A stretch of DNA of 64,000 bases from the NCBI GenBank assembly GCA_014529385.2, contig CM043959.1, forward strand, positions 48,797,928 through 48,861,927, read 5' to 3'. Of the stretch, positions 11,703-23,040 are shown in pieces. The number at the start of each line of letters is the position of its first letter. Within the stretch, counting starts at the first letter, position 1. Under the pieces are notes generated by a model. The model was given only the letters and a program-made list of their open reading frames with translations, had not been told where the DNA came from and did not search any database. This DNA comes from Adiantum capillus-veneris (Eukaryota > Streptophyta > Polypodiopsida > Polypodiales > Pteridaceae). The translations under genes and the position numbers were made by a program.

Positions 11703-14700
11703 CTAACTGTAGTGTAATCGTAGGAAGAATTTTAAGAATTCAAGAGGCGATGCACTGACAATAGTTTTGTTGTTCTTCTTTGGGACCCATTTCTTTGCAA
11801 TTATTGGCTGTTTTGTTGCTGATGCTTGTTTGGGAACCCATACTTGCCCGTGCTTTGTTTGTGTTTGAAGAGACTTCTTTGGGATCCACCTTTTTGTTGT
11901 GTGAGTCAACAGTGGTCTTTGCTTCAGCCCTTGTACGCTTGGTTGGGGACAGGATTTAGGATTTGAAAGTTGATACTATGGTTGTTTTGGAATCCAAATG
12001 AATTCCTGACTTTTTTGTGCTTGAATCAACTTCTTTGGAGCCCAAACCTGAGTTGTGAAAGCTTGAAATTTTGTGATATTCTTACCCGTTTGTGCACGCT
12101 TTCCTCGTTTTTGTTTTGGTGTTGGATCTTGTGATTTGTCATTAGAGATCTTTGTCTTCTTGATCCATATCTGTTTTGGGCCGAACTGGCTTTTTGGTAT
12201 CTAGATTTGTCGAGTGTTTTGGCTTTGACTTGTTGTCCTGTTCTTTTGACCTGTCATGGTTGTTGCTGAAGGGTTTGGTGATAGTGATGGTCTTAGTTGA
12301 TGATAGGGGATGTCGTAAGATTCATCACTATCGCTACTATCCTCAACAAGGTTGACTTCTTGTACTTTCCCTTGATTTTTTGGCTGGTAGTGGAAAGTTA
12401 CTGTCTGTTTGCTTGTGGGTGGTAGTTTCTTGGAGAAATTTTCTAGCCCATTGATTAGAGCATTGTTAGCTCGTTGCTCTGGTCGTATTCCTCCTAGCTG
12501 AGTCTTTGCATCCTTATTAGGAGCCATATATGAGGATGCTTGTGGTGGTTTTGTTTTCACCGAAGACTTTGGAATCCACTTTTGATGCACTTTACTTGTG
12601 TAGCGATGACATTGATTCCCGGGTCGTTGATCTTCTGGAAGCTCGAAGTGTTCTACAGAGTCATAGAACTCGTCGTCTTCTTCATCTTTTGAGTCTCCAC
12701 ATTTCTTTGTTTGCTCCTTATTTCGAGAGATTGTTGATGTCTGGATCTCTTTGTTTTCGTGGATTACACTCACTGCAAAATAAGGAACGACATCATAGCC
12801 ATTTTCATCACAAAACTTTGTTGTGGGAGCATCCTCCACGGCGCACACGTCCAGAGTATCCAAGATGTGTTCCCATCCAAAAGGCTCTAACTCTTCTTCA
12901 GGAAATGGTTCTGGGATATAGTCCATATCCTCTATAACCCGCTCTAGGATACATTTCTCACGTTTCAAGCTACCACATTGTGAAGCTCCACACATCCACA
13001 GTTCTTTAGGCTTACCTAACCAAGCTGGAAGTTCTGATCGTGCTTCTATGGCTGAATCAAACTCCTCAACCGGTGTTCTCGTCACATCCCTATAGCTATG
13101 GTCCCTCAAGTTTACCTTTGTTATGGTCTCCATATGTCTCAGGTATATATGGTCAAATCCCCAATCTTGGACCATTTTCAATTGTCGCCTGAATGGTATT
13201 CCCAGAATGATGTCATAGTTGTTCTTCTTGCCAAAGTCAACAACAACAAAAGTGTGTTCATATTCAATGCCACAAGAAGTAACAAGTACTTTTTCTAGCA
13301 GTCCTAGGGGCTTTTCCTTGTGTCCGTCTGCAAGCTGCAGGGTCATTCGTGTGGATATCAAGGCAAGTTTTCCCCATTTTTTCGAAACCTCTTTGGTTGC
13401 AATGGCCACACCAGCTCCACTGTCAAGGATTGCCATGGTTTTTACACCATTGAATTCCATAGGAAGAGTGATGTTTCCATCTTCTCCCTCGTAATACTCG
13501 CCTACCTTGTTTAATGGCACTGGCCTAGTATTTAGTTGAGGCATTTCAAGCTCTTTGATGCCTTCCTCGATTTGAGTCATTGGGGTTTTTACACCAAATT
13601 TCTCTAGACATTTACCCACATTAGCCCACATGTTTGGTCTTATTCTGAGCAACTCGGCTAACATTATTGTACAAGTGACTGGGGTAGATAGAATATCTAC
13701 TATCCCCTTTGAATCGATGGCCTTGTTGGGAGACAGTCTCTTTGATGGGACTGCAACCACATTTGACTTGGTCTCGTACTCTCCCGTGTAGGACGGTAGT
13801 GTTCTTAGCAAATGGGGTTGACTATCCATAGATTGTATAGATCCTTTGTCGCCCCAACACGATTGCACGTCTAGATTCATTTGAGATCTAGTCTCAAATT
13901 CCTCTATTGGTGGTAGAAACACTCCTCATTCATCACCAGTCTTGTCTACTCGTCTTCTTAGGTCATCGGCTTCATTGGACTCTCTGACTTGTTTCCACAA
14001 TTTGTCAAGACCATCTATCTCTTTACAATCCTCAGGTATAGCTTGGTGAAATCCCTCAGAAGAGTTATCCGTGGTATTCAGTACTATCCTTGGTTCTAAT
14101 GCTGGTTCTTTGAGGTTTGGTCTATGCTCATGACTAGAATCTGGCTCTTTTAGTTCTTGGTTTGGTGGGATTACTTGTGTAGGCATGACACGGATCACAT
14201 CCTCAGGTTTTGCAACTGGTGGTTCTAGTAAATCTTGGGCTATTTGAATCATTTTCTGGCACATTTCAAACCTTTGCTTTTCTAGTTCCGCATCGGGATA
14301 TGTCATCCACCTGTGTTCTTGGGTTTGGTTGTTTTTGAGCCTCACATCATAGGCTTTCAAGAGGGCATCTAATGTCTCATTAACCTTCTCTACCAACACA
14401 GATCCTCCTGAACTAGCACTTCTCGGTTTCTCATCCATGGATGGTTCTTCTAGAGGTTTAACCAATTGTGTAAGAGAAGGTGCCTCCTTTTCCTCATGTT
14501 GTTTTATCTTCTCCTCAGCTTCGGTAAGCTTCTCAGCTAGGGATTTTTGCTCTCGTTCCCTGCGTGCTTTCATCCTAGTCTTTCTAGCTTTCCAACTATT
14601 TCATTTGCTCTTGGTTTTCTAACTTGGTGCATCTGTCTTTGGTCCATCATCTGTCTTTGGACTCATGTCACTTTCCATGTTCTTTGTCTCTAGATTCTCA

Positions 14701-14975
14701 TCAGCTTTCTTTTGGGCTTGTGCTCTCATAACCACTTGAATTGGTACGACATTTTCATTTTCTGAGCTACTAGGTAGCTGAACAATCCCTAATACATTTG
14801 TCGTGATTTTCCTGATTTGTTTTGGGTTTTTTGGGCAATCGGGGATCAAGTGAGTGATGCCACACTCAAGACAACAGGCATTTACTTCAGTGATCTCCGT
14901 ATGAGGACATTGTTTGACCAAGTGGTTGTGACGACTTTTGTGACAATCTGTCTCTGGTAGAGGAGATTCTTTTAG
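11703..14975 (-). pseudogene. Element B gag-pro, 3' part: zinc knuckles, protease, tryptophan-motif tail
   Basis: This continues the gag frame cut at 48411. First come two zinc-knuckle-like clusters (CHKSRHNHLVKQC and CLECGITHLIPDC, the latter one residue shorter than the canonical spacing). A Lys/Glu-rich helical linker follows (14573-13926), then a retropepsin domain with AILDSGAGVAIAT (DSG near 13422) and IILGIPF. The tail carries WIPK, WIKK, WAPKK, WIPKQ, WVPKQ and WVPKK motifs down to 11703. In-frame stops lie near 14619, 14607, 13923, 12201 and 11970, all transition-type. No reverse transcriptase follows the protease. The family role is capsid assembly and polyprotein cleavage. Confidence 0.88.
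14972..14975. other. Target-site duplication (left) of the giant element
   Basis: TTAG here is repeated at 48407-48410. The matching flanks can also be read as an 8-bp direct repeat (TCTTTTAG) if four bases of one inverted repeat are counted as flank. Both readings give the same empty site. Confidence 0.8.
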
Positions 14976-14991
14976 AAGACCATATTAGGTA
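14976..14991 (+). repeat. Left terminal inverted repeat
   Basis: AAGACCATATTAGGTA matches the reverse complement of 48391-48406 without mismatch. Similarity continues weakly inward (GGTAAAAATCTCA against GGGAAAATCCCA). A subterminal AAAGTGGGAAAA block at about 15064 resembles the sequence just inside the right repeat. Confidence 0.9.
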
Positions 14992-15262
14992 TTTTGGTAA
15001 AAATCTCACATTATGGGAATCTCCAAATCGACCGAATTCATGTAATTTGGGAATTTTCCACTTAAAGTGGGAAAAATTGAGGTGTGTGGCTAGTAAATAA
15101 AGTGAAAATAGGATTGTGGTGTTGATAAACACCAAAAGTCAAGAGGATGTACAACACATGGATTTGAATAATAACTATAAATTACATAAAACAAAGGAAG
15201 ATACAAAAAAGATTTTGTTTACAAATTGACTAGTATAGTCACAATAGAAGCTCCACATAATT
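14992..15262 (-). other. Left subterminal region and 3' flank of the transposase-like gene
   Basis: AT-rich and without coding sequence. It would hold the 3' UTR of the minus-strand gene that ends at 15263. No clear terminator or poly(A) signal was pinned down. Confidence 0.4.
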
Positions 15263-18200
15263 CTACTCCACATTTGATACCATATCTGAACTTTGATCCA
15301 AGTGTGGCTGATGTGCACGAGTGAGGCCTTCTTTGGCTTTTAGAGCATGTCTTTCTGGAATCTTTATTCTAGAAAATGGTCCTTCTTTGTTGGGTCTCCA
15401 GGACCAAACAATTGCATCTATAGTTTCCCACACTTGTGGGTCCTTATAGTTGACAGCCCAATAACCCTTCCAACAATTACTGTAAGCTTGAGTATCTGTC
15501 ATCCCACTTTTTCTCGCGCAAGGTGCCCAATATTGAATCAAGAGTTTTCTGTAGTTTGGTGATGTAGGCTCATTATCAATGTCAGATAAAGCCATTGCAA
15601 GCCACACTGGATAGATTTCTGTGTCACTCGGAACAAGCATAAGAAAGTCACCTTGGTGCACATCAGACATAGGGTCAAACTCTTCCCTTGGCCTATCTCG
15701 TTGAGGCCCACAAAAATGATCGTTCAACTCTTCAAGGCCTAGGAATCTTTCTGCTCCTTGTTGCAAATTCATTGTAGTGCTTTGTAGATGAGAATATTCT
15801 TGAGTTTTTGGCCAAAATATTTCATACAAGACTCCCTCTGATATGATTGCTTTTCCAATCTCTTCAATTACCTTACTCCAATAATCTATCACGGGTCTAT
15901 AATATCGCGGAATACTTGAACCATTCCCTAAATTTTTCCAAAATTTTATATAGTTCTTTAGCCCCAAAATGACTTCTTCGTGGGCCTTGACATACTCCGC
16001 CATTTGTACTAGAGGTGGATCTCCATGTGGTAACATTGGCTTGCCTTCTGTGTCTGTTTTCCAAAGGCGAATACTTCCACTCCAACTTGATACACCTACA
16101 TGTGCCTTATATTGCATCATTGGTGTCTCATCCTGCATAAAGAACCTGAACTGAAGCGGTTTGGAATGTCCAACAAGTATGTCTTGTCCATCACAAAGAT
16201 AGCCATCACAATATTGCTTGAAATCAGGGATCTTTGTGAGAAAAAATGGAGCTGGAGATGAAGATGAGCTGTTTCGTAATGTATCCATCAAATGTGGCAA
16301 AGTATAGGTTTGTGTAACTCTCAACTTCTCTGAAAACCTACTAAACATGGCGTCTATGTCCTCATGTGTATGCCCAACCATTAAAAATCCCAGCTGGATG
16401 GTTTTGAAAACACCCCTTGCAACAAGCATTGACAAATAGGCAAATAAGTATCGATTTTTGTTTTCCCCTGCACAATTATCCAATTGTAGCAACAAGTTCT
16501 CTGGCAATCTGCGAAATGTTGACCCCAATTCCTCTTCTGCAATTTCTGACGACTGCACAATGGGCTCTTTTCCATCACTCAAGTTATGGTAGTCCAAAGC
16601 ATCCCTTGAGTTCAAAGCATGTAGTAGTGAAATATTGCTCCTTGGAAGTCCATTTGTTACTAGATCACCAAGAGGATGCTTATCTATCCTCTCGAGGTTA
16701 TGTAAACAATTAGCAATTGAGCCAATTGTAAGATTTGGATCAGCTGGCCACAAACCATTCAAGACAAAGTGTCCGTAATGACCTTCTCCATGTCCATGAG
16801 TGATCATGCCAATCAATGCCACCTGCAGATTATATCCTGAATCCACACCCTTGGGAACAATGCGTAATCTAGGAATGGCAGTCTTCTTTTGATCCATCTT
16901 ATCATGGATTATGCATACATATTTTTGTGGTTGAGTTTCTGAATACGTGCGCCATGCATAATATAGGCTTCTGCAACTCTTTTGTTGTGCCATGTGAACT
17001 TCTCTCTCCCTCAAGAGAAGAGCTCTCTCTTCAAGAGAAGGTTTAGCTTCTAACCTTGCCTTGATTGAACTACAAATATTGCACTTAGAGAACTCACTCG
17101 TCTTTGTTAAAGTGACATGTGGGTACTCTTTGTTCCAAATTCTACCAAAAGAAGATTGGGATAGCTTCTTCTCATAGCCCATTTGGTCAAGTGTCGTGTT
17201 GATTTCACATAAAATATCCACTTGTTTGTATGTTGATGGAATCACCAATTGAGTCTCTCTTGAGCCATCTAGCAGTGTTCTACTTCTATGTGGCATTTTC
17301 TCAGAGTTATTTTCCACAAACTCGTTTAGTAGTGCTCTTGCTAAACTAGTATGTTGAAGTCCCCTTCTCAATGTACATGTGTTCCCATGTACATATTGGC
17401 GCACACCATTTTCAAAGTTCTCCTTGTATCGATAAAATGATGTCTTTGGTATTCCATGTAGCTCATACCATGCTCTACAACAAACAATAGAGCCATTTAG
17501 CCTGAATTGGTATCGTGACTTCTCATCTTTCTGATAACATATAGAAAGAACATCATAAACATAATTAGTGCGTGATTTTTGAGACTCTCCCCAAAATTGT
17601 TGTCGTAACCTTGTCACCATATCACGATCTGCAAATTGGCAGCATTTTTGTGCACAACAATCAATGCATGATACCCTTTGAATTGATTTGTTTGAAAGGT
17701 AAAAAGTCGAAGCTGGTGCTGCTTTTGATTTTTGAGTCCTGTTCATGAAAGTGTATCGTCTCTTCCTTGACAACTGGACAACATTACTCCCATCAAGTTT
17801 TTTTCCAACATTGCCATCGTTGGATACATCCTCATATGTAGCATGCATGCCATCAACAGGAACAAAGCGTTGTAATGGGCTCCCATTCAACATTGTTGTC
17901 TGCTTGATGGGCCACTTTAGCAAAGTGATGCTACCCACTTCAACCACATCATGAATGCTTGCATTTTCTCTTTCAATACCCACACCCACACAATCAGGAC
18001 CAAGTTCCTGAAAGTTGACATAATCATGTGGAAATACATATAAGATGGTCCCTTCATTCATGGTTTGCATCATTGTGTCATCTTTTAAAAGGACCCTCTG
18101 ATTTCTCCAAGACTCTCGAATCATTGCTTCAAATTCTGGGCTTGTCATAGGTATTGCATCTGTAACTAGAGGATCAGAATGATCATGTTCTTCATCACCA

Positions 18201-18490
18201 TTGTAGCTTTCGTGTGGATCAATTAAGTTCCCATTTAATACAAAAGATTGCAAAAGAAGCTTTGACCATCGAACAGCACTCCATAATGAGCCTTGGAGAG
18301 ATGAAGTATCCATTGTAGGAAAAGGTAGGACCACATCCTTCAAGCATTCCTCCACTAGTATGGAGACATTTCCCAGCCCTATCTTTGTACCACCACAAGT
18401 GGAATATGGATCTGTTCTACACACACAACCAATACCAACGATTTCATTGTCAAGTATCATATGTACTTTCTCCCCAGATTCGAAGTCCAT
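15263..18490 (-). CDS. Putative transposase, 1075 aa, DUF7869-like D/D/E protein
   Basis: An uninterrupted 1075-aa ORF fills the left end of the giant element. The N-terminal quarter is unrecognised. Around residues 277-287 there is a Cys cluster (CIDCCAQKCC), then a helix-turn-helix-like HGIPKTSFYRYKENF, then CNIC near residue 470. The core has IIHDKMDQKK (Asp about 529), LLQLDNCAGENKNR (Asp about 671) and VGHTHEDIDAMFSRFS (Glu about 710). The 'LDNC-GENKN...GHTHEDID..FS' signature is one I associate with a eukaryotic family of transposon-like proteins (DUF7869, recalled, not searched). The spacing fits an RNase H-fold D/D/E enzyme, which is inference. The C-terminal GDFLMLVP...YPVWLAMAL region resembles a BAH/Tudor-like barrel. 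A good splice acceptor (TTTTTACTTACAG) ends one base before the ATG, so a non-coding 5' exon is likely. Confidence 0.75.
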   Translation of the reverse strand: MDFESGEKVHMILDNEIVGIGCVCRTDPYSTCGGTKIGLGNVSILVEECLKDVVLPFPTMDTSSLQGSLWSAVRWSKLLLQSFVLNGNLIDPHESYNGDEEHDHSDPLVTDAIPMTSPEFEAMIRESWRNQRVLLKDDTMMQTMNEGTILYVFPHDYVNFQELGPDCVGVGIERENASIHDVVEVGSITLLKWPIKQTTMLNGSPLQRFVPVDGMHATYEDVSNDGNVGKKLDGSNVVQLSRKRRYTFMNRTQKSKAAPASTFYLSNKSIQRVSCIDCCAQKCCQFADRDMVTRLRQQFWGESQKSRTNYVYDVLSICYQKDEKSRYQFRLNGSIVCCRAWYELHGIPKTSFYRYKENFENGVRQYVHGNTCTLRRGLQHTSLARALLNEFVENNSEKMPHRSRTLLDGSRETQLVIPSTYKQVDILCEINTTLDQMGYEKKLSQSSFGRIWNKEYPHVTLTKTSEFSKCNICSSIKARLEAKPSLEERALLLREREVHMAQQKSCRSLYYAWRTYSETQPQKYVCIIHDKMDQKKTAIPRLRIVPKGVDSGYNLQVALIGMITHGHGEGHYGHFVLNGLWPADPNLTIGSIANCLHNLERIDKHPLGDLVTNGLPRSNISLLHALNSRDALDYHNLSDGKEPIVQSSEIAEEELGSTFRRLPENLLLQLDNCAGENKNRYLFAYLSMLVARGVFKTIQLGFLMVGHTHEDIDAMFSRFSEKLRVTQTYTLPHLMDTLRNSSSSSPAPFFLTKIPDFKQYCDGYLCDGQDILVGHSKPLQFRFFMQDETPMMQYKAHVGVSSWSGSIRLWKTDTEGKPMLPHGDPPLVQMAEYVKAHEEVILGLKNYIKFWKNLGNGSSIPRYYRPVIDYWSKVIEEIGKAIISEGVLYEIFWPKTQEYSHLQSTTMNLQQGAERFLGLEELNDHFCGPQRDRPREEFDPMSDVHQGDFLMLVPSDTEIYPVWLAMALSDIDNEPTSPNYRKLLIQYWAPCARKSGMTDTQAYSNCWKGYWAVNYKDPQVWETIDAIVWSWRPNKEGPFSRIKIPERHALKAKEGLTRAHQPHLDQSSDMVSNVE

Positions 18491-18584
18491 CCTGTAAGTA
18501 AAAAGATTACATTGTTAAATCCATAGTTATAGAAAAATACTCTTCAAACCAAAAATCATGCTACAACATGAAAAAGGTTTGCAT

Positions 18585-20860
18585 AGGTTGGACAAGTGGT
18601 GAACCTTGAGACCAAATCCTCCTTGCTATATTAATGGAAGCAAGGTTGGACAAGTGGTGGACCTTGAAACCAAAGCCTCTTTGCTATATGAGAGCATAGG
18701 TTGGACAAGTGGTGGACCTAGTTGTAATACCCACTGCCACCTATCAACTACTATAGGACTATGCTTTCCAATGTCCAAGTATCCCTTGAGTCTTTCAAGG
18801 TTGAACACGTGGTGGACCTTGAAACAAAAATCCCCTTTCTATATCAGAGCATAGCTTGGACAAGTGGTGGACCTAGTTATAATGCCCAATATCCAAGGTG
18901 AAATACCTTAGGACTTTGCTACCTTGCTTGCCAATGTTTACGTAGCCCCTCATTTCTTTAATGGAAGTAAGGTTGGACAAGTGGTGGACCTTGAAACCAA
19001 AGCCTCTTTGCTATATAAGAGCATAGGTTGGACCTAGTTTTAATACCCACTGCCACCTATCAACTACTATAAGACTATGCTTTCCAATGTCCAAGTATCC
19101 CTTGAGTCTTTCAAGGTTGAACACGTGGTGGACCTTGAAACAAAAATCCCCTTTCTATATTAGAAAGGTTGAACACATGGTGGACCTTGAAACGAAAATC
19201 CCCTTTCTTTATCAGAGCATAGCTTGGACAAGTGGTGGACCTAGTTATAATGCCCAATATCCAAGGTGAAATACCTTAGGACTTTTCTACCTTGCTTGCC
19301 AATGTTTACGTAGCCCCTCATTTCTTTAATGGAAGTAAGGTTGGACAAGTGGTGGACCTTGAAACCAAAGCCTCTTTGCTATATAAGAGCATAGGTTGGA
19401 CCTAGTTTTAATACCCACTGCCACCTATCAACTACTATAAGACTATGCTTTCCAATGTCCAAGTATCCCTTGAGTCTTTCAAGGTTGAACACGTGGTGGA
19501 CCTTGAAACAAAAATCCCCTTTCTATATTAGAAAGGTTGAACACATGGTGGACCTTGAAACGAAAATCCCCTTTCTTTATCAGAGCATAGCTTGGACAAG
19601 TGGTGGACCTAGTTATAATGCCCAATATCCAAGGTGAAATACCTTAGGACTTTGCTACCTTGCTTGCCAATGTTTACGTAGCCCCTCATTTCTTTAATGG
19701 AAGTAAGGTTGGACAAGTGGTGGACCTTGAAACCAAAGCCTCTTTGCTATATAAGAGCATAGGTTGGACCTAGTTTTAATACCCACTGCCACCTATCAAC
19801 TACTATAAGACTATGCTTTCCAATGTCCAAGTATCCCTTGAGTCTTTCAAGGTTGAACACGTGGTGGACCTTGAAACAAAAATCCCCTTTCTATATTAGA
19901 AAGGTTGAACACATGGTGGACCTTTAAACGAAAATCCCCTTTCTTTATCAGAGCATAGCTTGGACAAGTGGTGGACCTAGTTATAATGCCCAATATCCAA
20001 GGTGAAACACCTTAGAACCTTGCTACCTTGCTTGCCAATGTTTACGTAGCCCCTCATTTCTTTAATGGAAGCAAGGTTGGACAAGTGGTGGACCTTGAAA
20101 GCAAAGCCTCTTTGCGATATGAGAGCATAGGTTGGACCTAGTTGTAATACCCACTGCCACCTATCAACTACTATAGGACTATGCTTTCCAATGTCCAAGT
20201 ATCCCTTGAGTCTTGCAAGGTTGAACACGTGGTGGACCTTGAAACCAAAATCCCCTTTCCATATCAGAGCATAGCTTGGACAAGTGGTGGACCTAGTTAT
20301 AAAGCCCCTCCTTTCTTTAATGGAAGAAAGGTTGGAAAAGTGGTGAATCTTGAAACCCAAACCCTTTGGCTATATATAGAGGATATCTTGGACAAGTGGT
20401 GGGCTTAGTTGTAGTATCCAATGTCCAAGGTCCAAGGTGAACTATGTAAAGACCTTACTTCCAAAAACAGAGTCGTACAAGTGGTTCTCCTTGAAACCAA
20501 AACCTCCTTAGTGTATTAGAACATAGCTTGGAGAAGTGGTGGACTTAGTTGTAATGGTGAATGTCCAAAGCAAACTATTATAGGACCTTGCTTCCCAAAT
20601 CAAGTTTGGACAAGTGGTGGATCTTGAAACCAAAACCCCCTTACTCTATTAGAGCATAGCTTAGATAAGTGGTGGACCTAGCTGCCATGGAAAATGTTCA
20701 ATCTGAACTGCTGCAAGACCTTGCTATTAAATGTCTAAGTAGAGCTAGCTTCTTTAATGGAATCAAGGTTGGGAAAGTGGTGCATCTTGAAACCAAAAGC
20801 CCTTTATTGTATTAGAGCATAGCTTGGACAAGTGAGGGACCTAGTTTTAATGTGTGATGT
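18585..20860 (+). repeat. Left motif array with a 368-bp tandem unit
   Basis: Dense copies of the core GGACAAGTGGTGGACCTT, all on the + strand. Between about 18,950 and 20,060 a unit of about 368 bp is repeated almost exactly (for example starts at 19087 and 19455, with a third copy from about 19823). Flanking copies are more diverged. Open frames across this stretch are by-products of the repeat. Confidence 0.9.
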
Positions 20861-21420
20861 CCAAAGAAAAGTATTACAAGACCTTGCTTTCCAATATTTG
20901 AATTGGTCAAGTGGTTAAAACTAAGTATAAAACTTTGACCATTTTCTTCTCGAATTGCCAAAAAGCTAGTTTTAGACACCCCTAAATGAAAATGGTTTAG
21001 GGTGGCCTTAAACAATGTTTTTTCAAAGACTTGAACAAAAGGGTTGTCGAAGAGTAATGACAATTTATTGTGGCTTGAAGTGCCTGAGTATGTGAAAACA
21101 AGCCTAGGTTTTCCACGAGGCAAAAGGTGACATAATAAGAACATTGGAAAGTTAGGATTGACCATGTGGCCTAAACTTTGGCAAGTGAAGTGGTGGCCAA
21201 GTTTTGTGGCACAGTGTGCACTTGGTCCTATATGTGTTGACCACTTGGCTAAATCTAGGACCATAAGGCAAAACCTTTGGCACCTTAAATATAGTATGGG
21301 ACATAATCTAGAACTGCTATAGTAAATTAGTAGTATAGCTAATATGTTAATATTTGTATTATATTTAAGTATGTGCTAATATAATTTATGTTCAAAATTT
21401 CACTAATGAAGAATGTTCCC
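20861..21420. other. Unassigned stretch between repeats and GC island
   Basis: Motif copies fade out by about 20,860. The rest is AT-rich, with a minus-strand open stretch of 150 codons (20812-21264) that shows no recognisable domain and overlaps repeat sequence. I see no supported gene. Confidence 0.35.
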
Positions 21421-21738
21421 ATTTAGCACTCCAGATGCGGGGTCTTAGGGCAATGCCACAATGGGGTGACAAGGCAGCGCTTCCACGTGAGGTTTGGGGA
21501 TAGCGCTCTTGATGGGGATGTGGAATATAGCGCTCTCGATGGCGGGGCTTGGGAGGTTGATTTTGGGATATTGTTCTGGGCGGGGTCCTGGGGCAGCGCC
21601 CCAGGCGGGGTCCGGGGCAGCGCCCGGGCGGGGTCAAGGGGCGGCAGCCCCTTGTCGCCTCCCGGCGCGACTGCCGGGCGGGGTCGAGGGGCAGCGCCCC
21701 CGCGGGGCTAGGGGCAGCGCCCAAAGATTTTTTTTTTT
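21421..21738. repeat. GC-rich island with repeated GGGGCAGCGCCC
   Basis: An abrupt GC-rich block in AT-rich surroundings. It is built of short reiterations of GGGGCAGCGCCC and GGCGGGGTC, which can pair with themselves, and ends in a poly-T run (about 21726-21738). Long open frames here on both strands reflect the GC content. Similar 'GGGGCAGCGCCCC' strings are known from plant repeats; I do not assign a family. Confidence 0.7.
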
Positions 21739-22815
21739 TAAAGTGAATTCCTAGTATAGAGTTATGCATGTTTTTCATATTTTCAACCATGATTTCTTTA
21801 ATTTTGGCCGTGTGAATTGGTTAATTTTTTATATTGCTTTTGTTTTTTTTAATCCTATACGTGGCATTCTAATAAACCCTATCAAGATTAGGCACACAGA
21901 GAGCGCACGAGAAACGCACACAGAGAAAGCAGGCGAGCAGCAAAAACACAGAAAGCGCACACGGATCGCACACAGTTGGAGTATACGCGCGCGTAGAGGA
22001 GCAAGCTCGGCATCGTACACAACACACAGGTGGAGTGCACAGGATTGAAAGTTCGCGCACAAGACAAAGAAACAGCAGCGTACACAACGCTTTCCAGAAG
22101 GGCAGGATCGGGCAGTCTTCTCAGGAGACATTGCACACCTCACGAATAGAGAAAAAACAGGTATTTCTCTCTCTCTCACTCTCTGTCTTTCTCCATATAG
22201 AGAAGATGGTTCTCTGTAACTCTTCTTGCACACACACTCTCTCGTCAAAAGACAGAGATACATAGTTTAAACGTATCCCCGCACACATACACATATTCCC
22301 ACACATCGTCTTCCTCTCTTCCACATACATAACCACAGTGAAATCTGTTATCTTGCTGTCTCTCTCTTGAAAATACATGCACATATTCCCACACATCGTC
22401 TTCCTCACTTCCACATACATAACCACAATGAAATCTGTTATCTTGTTGTCTCTCTCTTGAAAATACGTGCACATATTCCCATACATCGTCTTCCTCTCTT
22501 CCACATACATAAACACAGTGAAATCTGTTATCTTTCTCTCTCCTCTCTCTAAAAAACAGTTATTTATCTCTCTCTCTCTCTCTATCTATCTATCTCTGTA
22601 TTTGCTATCTCTCTCTTGAAAATACATGCTCATGTATGTGTGCGTCTGTGTTATCTATGTGTATGTATGTATATTTGTGTTATTTCATTGTAATACTCAT
22701 ACATAATGCAGATACACAATTACACTTAATTACGATATGCACACATAGTATATATACATACATAAATATCACAAATAACTAACACATTGTAATACTAGTA
22801 AAATTGAATGGAAGA
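21739..22815. promoter_or_regulatory. Possible divergent promoter and leader exon region
   Basis: This stretch has CA/GA-rich leader-like sequence (21890-22160), a 3 x 90-bp tandem repeat, CT microsatellites and transcript signals on both strands. AAACAG|GTATTT near 22160 could be a + strand donor. The minus strand has a consensus donor (CAA|GTAAGT) near 22815 that could splice to the acceptor at 18492, giving the transposase-like ORF a non-coding first exon. A + strand leader could splice to the acceptor at 32089 across the repeat array. All of this is inference from splice-site shape. Confidence 0.3.
22291..22560. repeat. Three tandem copies of a 90-bp repeat
   Basis: The phrase ACATATTCCCACACATCGTC starts at 22291, 22381 and 22471 (the last with one change), giving a 90-bp period. 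Each unit ends in a CT-rich run and GAAAATAC. Confidence 0.9.
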
Positions 22816-23040
22816 CTTACTTGCGTGATCTGTTAAAGTCGATTCTTGTAGCGAGTTCTGGATGTATGCTGAGCTGATTTTCCTCTAATCCATTTGTAGA
22901 TATGATTGTAACTTCTGTTTCTCAAAAATAGTAGTGTTGTTTAGTGATACACCTAATGGACATAAATGGTTTAAACTAGGACATGTAGACCAAAAATACG
23001 TGTATTTCTTTGGATGAATATATACACTTTTTGGTGACCC
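22816..23040. other. Unassigned AT-rich stretch
   Basis: No gene or repeat recognised. It includes the possible first exon of the minus-strand gene. Confidence 0.3.

Noticed and set aside
21392-21790. Long open frames in the GC island
   Set aside because: Open on both strands because of GC-rich simple repeats; no domain.
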